From an uncultured Oscillospiraceae bacterium (GTDB lineage: Bacteria > Bacillota > Clostridia > Oscillospirales > Oscillospiraceae): a stretch of 26,805 bases of DNA. How positions within the stretch are numbered: the stretch's first letter is position 1; each line of letters opens with the position of its first letter. Positions 23,033 through 26,805 of the stretch are shown here, piece by piece. Both the position numbers and the translations under genes were made by a program. The notes below the pieces were generated by a model. That model was not told the origin of the DNA. It was given only the letters and a program-made list of their open reading frames with translations, and did not search any database. The stretch is from positions 1 through 26,805 of the forward strand of contig CAAEKI010000216.1 in NCBI GenBank assembly GCA_900756495.1. Direction: 5' to 3'.

Positions 23033-23989
23033 ATGAACCAGGTGACGGAAAACCTTATCTACTGTCTGAACGCAACCGTACCCATTTTTCTGCTGATGCT
23101 GTTGGGCCTGTTCTTTCGAAAAATCGGCCTGTTCAATGAGCAGTTTGCCTCCAAGCTCAACAGTTTTGTCTTTACAGTAGGCCTGCCGGTCATGCTCTTC
23201 AAGGATTTGGCCGGATCCGATTTCTTTGCCGTATGGGACGGTACGTTTGTCCTGTTCTGTTTCCTGTCCACCCTGGCCTCCATTGCCATCACCGTAGCAG
23301 TCAGCCTGCTGCTCAGGGAGCGGCCCCTTCGGGGAGAGTTTGTCCAAGCGGGCTACCGCAGCAGCGTGGCCCTGCTTGGCGTAGCCTTTCTTGAGAATCT
23401 GTACGGCACCGCCGGAGCGGCCTCCCTTGTCATCATCGGCGCCGTGCCCCTCTATAACGTAGCGGCCGTCGTGGCCCTGACCTTTACCAGCCCCAGCCAG
23501 GGCAAACTGGACCGCAAGGCCGTGGTCAAGGCGCTGAAGGGAATCGCCACCAACCCCATCATTCTGGGTATTATCGTGGGTATCGTCTGGTCCCTGCTGC
23601 AGATTCCCCAGCCAGTCATTCTTCAGAAGACGGTAAGCAGCGTCTCAGCCACCGCCACGCCCCTCGGCCTGATGGCCCTGGGCGCCTCCTTCGATCTGAA
23701 GCGCGCCCTTGGCCGCTGGAAGCCCTCTGCAGCCGCCACCTTTCTGAAATTGGTGGGCTTTGCCGCCCTCTTTATTCCCATTGCCGTAGCTCTGGGCTTC
23801 CGGGAGGACAAGCTCGTCTCCGCACTGGCCATGCTGGCCAGTCCCACCACAGTCAGCGGTTTCGTTATGGCGCGCAACATGGGGCACGAGGGCACGCTCA
23901 GTTCCAGCGTGGTCATGCTCACCACCCTGTGCAGCGCCTTTACGCTTACCGCCTGGCTCTATATTCTGAAAACCATGGGCCTTACATAG
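23033..23989 (+). CDS. AEC-family permease
   Basis: A 318-residue integral membrane protein of the auxin efflux carrier family, whose bacterial members move malonate, malate or other organic acids. About ten membrane segments are visible. FLLMLLGLFFRKIGLFNE at the start, the N-terminal LNSFVFTVGLPVMLFKDLA helix with its kinked GLP, and the C-terminal LASPTTVSGFVMARNMG are characteristic. GGGGGA lies 8 nt before the ATG. It has its own promoter and stands alone. The substrate cannot be read from the sequence. Confidence 0.9.
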   Translation: MNQVTENLIYCLNATVPIFLLMLLGLFFRKIGLFNEQFASKLNSFVFTVGLPVMLFKDLAGSDFFAVWDGTFVLFCFLSTLASIAITVAVSLLLRERPLRGEFVQAGYRSSVALLGVAFLENLYGTAGAASLVIIGAVPLYNVAAVVALTFTSPSQGKLDRKAVVKALKGIATNPIILGIIVGIVWSLLQIPQPVILQKTVSSVSATATPLGLMALGASFDLKRALGRWKPSAAATFLKLVGFAALFIPIAVALGFREDKLVSALAMLASPTTVSGFVMARNMGHEGTLSSSVVMLTTLCSAFTLTAWLYILKTMGLT

Positions 23990-24006
23990 CCTCGTCATAA
24001 TTTCGA

Positions 24007-24035
24007 TTGACAGGGCATAAAAAATGCCGTATTCT
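24007..24035 (+). promoter_or_regulatory. Promoter of the cobalamin-regulated operon
   Basis: TTGACA (24007-24012), a 17-bp spacer and TATTCT (24030-24035). The spacer itself is the GGCAT-AAAAA-ATGCC hairpin that could also end the AEC transcript. Confidence 0.75.
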
Positions 24036-24089
24036 AATTTTGACACAGACACGGGCTGGAGCGCCGTGTTGCCAACTGCATATGATCCA

Positions 24090-24290
24090 AGTGTCCCGTC
24101 CGGGGGGCTTGCCGTTTTGAAACGGCTGTACCGGGCGGACTGAAAAGGGAACCCGGTTGGAATCCGGGGCGGAGCCGCCGCTGTATGGGCGCGCCCGACC
24201 ATCAGGCGAAAGTCAGCCATTGCATCCGCAGCGATGTGATAAGGCCGGTCGGGCAGAGATGCACCCGAGCCAGAAGACCTGCTTGGATTG
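24090..24290 (+). ncRNA. Cobalamin riboswitch
   Basis: The conserved core is clear: GAAAAGGGAACCCGGTTGG then AATCCGGGGCGGAGCCGCCGCTGTA (24149-24186), matching AAGGGAA..GGTG.AATCC..GCGGCCCCGCACTGTA of the cobalamin class. The downstream GAGCCAGAAGACCTGCTT (24270-24287) corresponds to the B12-box GCCAGGAGACCTGCC. Outer limits are approximate. It is followed by a terminator hairpin and then the lipoprotein-ECF genes, so cobalamin should switch the operon off. The GGTTGG in place of GGTG and GAAG in place of GGAG are small departures. Confidence 0.92.
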
Positions 24291-24344
24291 CGTCCTCCAC
24301 CGTGCATTTGTGGGCAAGGGACGAGATAAGGCACAGGAAAACGA

Positions 24345-24388
24345 CTGTGCCGCCGGAGACGACATTTCCGGCGGCACAGCCGTTTTTT
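24345..24388 (+). terminator. Riboswitch expression-platform terminator
   Basis: Arms at 24345-24357 and 24367-24379 are exact 13-bp complements, followed by CCGTTTTTT. It lies about 55 nt after the riboswitch core and 64 bp before the lipoprotein ATG. Confidence 0.88.
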
Positions 24389-24451
24389 CATCTGCTGCAC
24401 CGCGCTTTCAGAGCGTGCAGAAGGCTTGTGGTCATAAGGAGGTATATTTCG

Positions 24452-25255
24452 ATGCTGCCGAATAGACGCCTGTGGAACATCCTGATCCTCGCCCTTGCGG
24501 CGTTCTCCGCCGCCCTCTGGCTCGGCGGCTGCGCGCCCGGACAGCAGGACCTGAGCGCAGACGGGACGGACACCCCTGCGGCTGCTGTCTCTTCCGCCGC
24601 TTCTCCGGCTGAGCCTGCACCGGCCGGCTCCCTCTTGCCGGAGGCAGAGCCGTCGTCGGCTCCCGTTCCTATTCCCTCCGAAACACCGGTGCAGCCGGAG
24701 TCTGTCCCCCCTTCCACCCCGCCGGCGTCCCCTTCAGCCTCCCCCGACCGCTCAGAGGAGAGGCCCGCGGAGACCGCCGCCCCGCCTTCCGTGGAGCCTC
24801 CCCTCCCCGTGGAGCCGCAGGACGCCGTCCTATCCGAGCAGGCGTATACCTGCACCCTTTCGGTGTGCTGCGGCACAGTTCTGGATCATATGGATGCGCT
24901 GGATCCGGATAAGGCCGAGTTGATACCGGAGGACGGCGTCATCTTTCCCGCTGCAGCAGTCACCTTTTACGAGGGAGAGAGCGTGTTCAATGTGCTTCAG
25001 CGCGAGATGAAAAAGGCCAAAATTCACCTGGAGTTCACCGACGTGCCGCTCTACAATTCTGCCTACATCGAGGGCATCCACAACCTCTACGAATTCGACT
25101 GCGGGGAGCTGTCCGGCTGGATGTACAGGGTCGACGGTTGGTTTCCCAATTATGGCTGCTCCCGCTATCAGCTCCAGGACGGCGACGTCGTGGAGTGGCT
25201 TTATACCTGCGATCTGGGGGCGGACATCGGCGGCTATAACGCGCTGGGCGGCTGA
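24452..25255 (+). CDS. DUF4430 (transcobalamin C-terminal-like) lipoprotein
   Basis: A 267-residue lipoprotein. AAGGAGG lies 9 nt before ATG 24452. A signal peptide ends in lipobox LGGC with C27 as the lipidated residue. Residues ~30-125 are a Pro/Ser/Ala/Glu-rich stalk. Residues ~130-265 resemble the DUF4430 domain, related to the C-terminal domain of transcobalamin and intrinsic factor: VFNVLQREMKKAKIHLEF, GIHNLYEFDCGELSGWMYRVDGW, then LQDGDVVEWLYTCD. The cobalamin riboswitch and the ECF transporter genes that follow make it a likely surface cobalamin- or corrinoid-capturing protein. The binding role is inferred. Confidence 0.88.
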   Translation: MLPNRRLWNILILALAAFSAALWLGGCAPGQQDLSADGTDTPAAAVSSAASPAEPAPAGSLLPEAEPSSAPVPIPSETPVQPESVPPSTPPASPSASPDRSEERPAETAAPPSVEPPLPVEPQDAVLSEQAYTCTLSVCCGTVLDHMDALDPDKAELIPEDGVIFPAAAVTFYEGESVFNVLQREMKKAKIHLEFTDVPLYNSAYIEGIHNLYEFDCGELSGWMYRVDGWFPNYGCSRYQLQDGDVVEWLYTCDLGADIGGYNALGG

Positions 25256-25288
25256 TATCTTTTGAGTATGGAGAGGGGGTGTAACCTG

Positions 25289-26179
25289 ATGCGGGATGCC
25301 TTTTCCAACTGCCATCCGCTGATCAACTTCTTATATTTCGGCCTGGTTCTGGGGTTCTCCATGTGTTTCATGCACCCGGCCTGTCTCTGCATCTCTCTAT
25401 GCACGTCCTTCGCCTACGCCGTCCGCCTCAACGGCCGCAGGGCGGCCCGCCTTACGCTGGTCTGCCTACTGCCCCTGATGGCGCTGACCGCCGTCGTCAA
25501 TCCCGCCTTCAACCACCAGGGGGCCACCATTCTCACTTATCTGCCCTCCGGCAATCCTCTGACATTGGAGAGCATACTCTACGGGCTGGCCGCCGCCGCC
25601 ATGCTGATCGCCGTCATTCTCTGGTTTTCCTGCTATACGGCGGTCATGACCTCGGACAAATTCGTCTATCTCTTCGGCCGGCTGATTCCCTCCCTCTCGC
25701 TGGTGCTGAGCATGACGCTGCGCTTTGTCCCCCGCTTTACGGCGCAGGCCCGCGCCGTCAGCGAGGCCCAGCGCTGTGTTGGGCGGGATGTGTCCAGCGG
25801 GAGCCCTCTGCAGCGCCTGCGCCGCGGTGTGACCATTCTGTCCATCCTGCTGACATGGAGCCTGGAGAACGCCATTGAGACGGCGGACAGTATGAAAAGC
25901 CGGGGCTATGGCCTGCCGGGGCGCACCTCTTTTTCCATCTACCGGTTTGACAGCCGCGACAAAGCGCTCCTGCTCTGGCTGGCCTTCTGCGGCGTGTTTG
26001 TCCTCTCCGGCGCTCTGGCGGGCGGACTGGACTGGCGGTACTATCCCACCGTCCGGGGCGGAGCGCTTACACCCCTGGCAGCCAGCTTTCCGCCGGTCTA
26101 TCTGGCGCTGTGCCTGACGCCATTGATTCTGAATGTGAGGGAGGATCGGAGATGGAAACGTTTACAGTCCGGGATCTGA
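25289..26179 (+). CDS. ECF transporter T component
   Basis: A 296-residue membrane protein that couples the ATPases to a substrate-specific S component. ATG 25289 has GGGGGTG 8 nt upstream. Earlier in-frame TTG 25262 and ATG 25268 lack one. About five to six membrane segments are followed by the EcfT coupling helices, with ADSMKSRGYG matching the conserved xRGY motif. The tail overlaps the ATPase gene by 28 bp. Operon context (cobalamin riboswitch, DUF4430 lipoprotein) points to cobalamin or a precursor as cargo rather than cobalt, but this is inference. Confidence 0.92.
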   Translation: MRDAFSNCHPLINFLYFGLVLGFSMCFMHPACLCISLCTSFAYAVRLNGRRAARLTLVCLLPLMALTAVVNPAFNHQGATILTYLPSGNPLTLESILYGLAAAAMLIAVILWFSCYTAVMTSDKFVYLFGRLIPSLSLVLSMTLRFVPRFTAQARAVSEAQRCVGRDVSSGSPLQRLRRGVTILSILLTWSLENAIETADSMKSRGYGLPGRTSFSIYRFDSRDKALLLWLAFCGVFVLSGALAGGLDWRYYPTVRGGALTPLAASFPPVYLALCLTPLILNVREDRRWKRLQSGI

Positions 26180-26805
26180 CCTTCTTTTACCCTGAGCAGG
26201 AGCGCCCCGCGCTGGACGGCGTGACCCTCACGGTCCGGCGCGGGGAGTTTCTGGTTCTGTGCGGTCCTTCGGGCTGCGGCAAATCCACCCTCCTGCGGCA
26301 GCTGAAAAGCGTCCTGACCCCCCACGGCAGCCGGCAGGGGGAGATCCTGTTTGAGGGCACGCCTCTGGAGCAGCTGGACCAGCGGTCCCAGAGCGAAAAA
26401 ATCGGCTTTGTGCTCCAGTCTCCGGAGAACCAAGTGGTCACCGATAAGGTATGGCACGAGCTGGCTTTCGGTCTGGAGAGCCTGGGATACGACACGCCGG
26501 TCATCCGCAGGCGCGTGGCCGAGATGGCCTCTTTCTTCGGCATCCAGACCTGGTTTCACAAAAACGTCTCTGATCTGTCCGGCGGGCAGAAGCAGTTGCT
26601 CAATCTGGCCTCCGTCATGGCCATGCAGCCCTCGGTGCTGATTCTGGATGAGCCCACCAGCCAGCTAGATCCCATCGCGGCCTCCGACTTTCTGGCCGTC
26701 CTGGGGCGGATCAACCGGGAACTGGGCACCACCGTCATCCTTACGGAGCACCGGCTGGAGGACGCTTTCCCCCTGGCCTCCCGGGCGGCGGTGCTGGACG
26801 GGGGC
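26152..26805 (+). CDS. ECF transporter ATP-binding component (partial)
   Basis: The first 218 residues are in the window. Walker A is GPSGCGKST (38-46), the Q-loop is QSPENQ (89-94), the signature LSGGQ is at 142-146, Walker B is LILDEP (163-168), and the H-loop is in EHRLED. The PENQ after the Q-loop is typical of the EcfA/CbiO family. ATG 26152 follows GGGAGGATCGGAG and overlaps ecfT by 28 bp. Many such loci encode a fused or second ATPase and the S component next; both would lie beyond 26805. Confidence 0.94.
   Translation, partial: METFTVRDLTFFYPEQERPALDGVTLTVRRGEFLVLCGPSGCGKSTLLRQLKSVLTPHGSRQGEILFEGTPLEQLDQRSQSEKIGFVLQSPENQVVTDKVWHELAFGLESLGYDTPVIRRRVAEMASFFGIQTWFHKNVSDLSGGQKQLLNLASVMAMQPSVLILDEPTSQLDPIAASDFLAVLGRINRELGTTVILTEHRLEDAFPLASRAAVLDGG

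Noticed and set aside
1-26805. CRISPR array, prophage, tRNA or rRNA
   Set aside because: No regularly spaced direct repeats, phage structural genes, cloverleaf-like sequences or rRNA segments were found by eye.

Overview
The window looks like chromosomal DNA of a spore-forming, high-GC clostridium, most likely in the Oscillospiraceae (Flavonifractor/Lawsonibacter-like). This placement rests on GC-rich codon use, clostridial gene families, a germination protein (YpeB), a YlmC/YmxH-type sporulation protein, TagO/WecB cell-wall genes, and an ECF transporter cassette behind a cobalamin riboswitch. There are no rRNA or tRNA genes, no CRISPR array and no transposase. No 16S is present, so the taxonomic placement is inference.

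Layout. (1) 1-929 (+): the end of one small gene and two small unrecognised proteins, one Pro-rich and one with a Leu-rich hydrophobic tail. (2) 1174-5291 (-): trpS, tagO, wecB and a membrane-anchored LolA-like protein, probably one operon. gltX (+) diverges from trpS, and the two promoters share overlapping -35 boxes. (3) 7069-7422 (+): a TIGR04076-like protein. (4) 7571-12732 (-): a five-gene operon of DASS/SLC13-type anion transporter, L-fucose/arabinose isomerase-like protein, a small protein with an ACP-like C-terminus, a SufS-like cysteine desulfurase and a SufE-like sulfur acceptor. A LysR regulator lies upstream. This is the best candidate for an undescribed system. (5) 14401-17013: lipoate-protein ligase (-) and ypeB (+). 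(6) 17195-19074 (-): a TetR regulator and MATE exporter with a good promoter and a perfect 18-bp palindrome as likely operator. (7) 19268-23989: flavodoxin-like protein (+), glmS (-), ylmC-like gene (-), a YiiX/NlpC-P60-like exported protein (+) and an AEC permease (+). (8) 24007-26805 (+): promoter, cobalamin riboswitch and terminator, then a DUF4430 lipoprotein, EcfT and an EcfA ATPase cut by the window end. This is a B12-controlled uptake cassette whose substrate-binding S component is not in the window.

A ~161-bp MITE-like repeat with GGCCTTGT termini flanked by TA occurs three times: 929-1089, 12811-12972, and inverted at 15469-15629. Each copy sits against a gene boundary: on the stop codon of the third small gene, upstream of the DASS operon, and directly before the ypeB ribosome binding site.

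All calls come from reading the sequence. Family names rest on recognised motifs, not on database searches.
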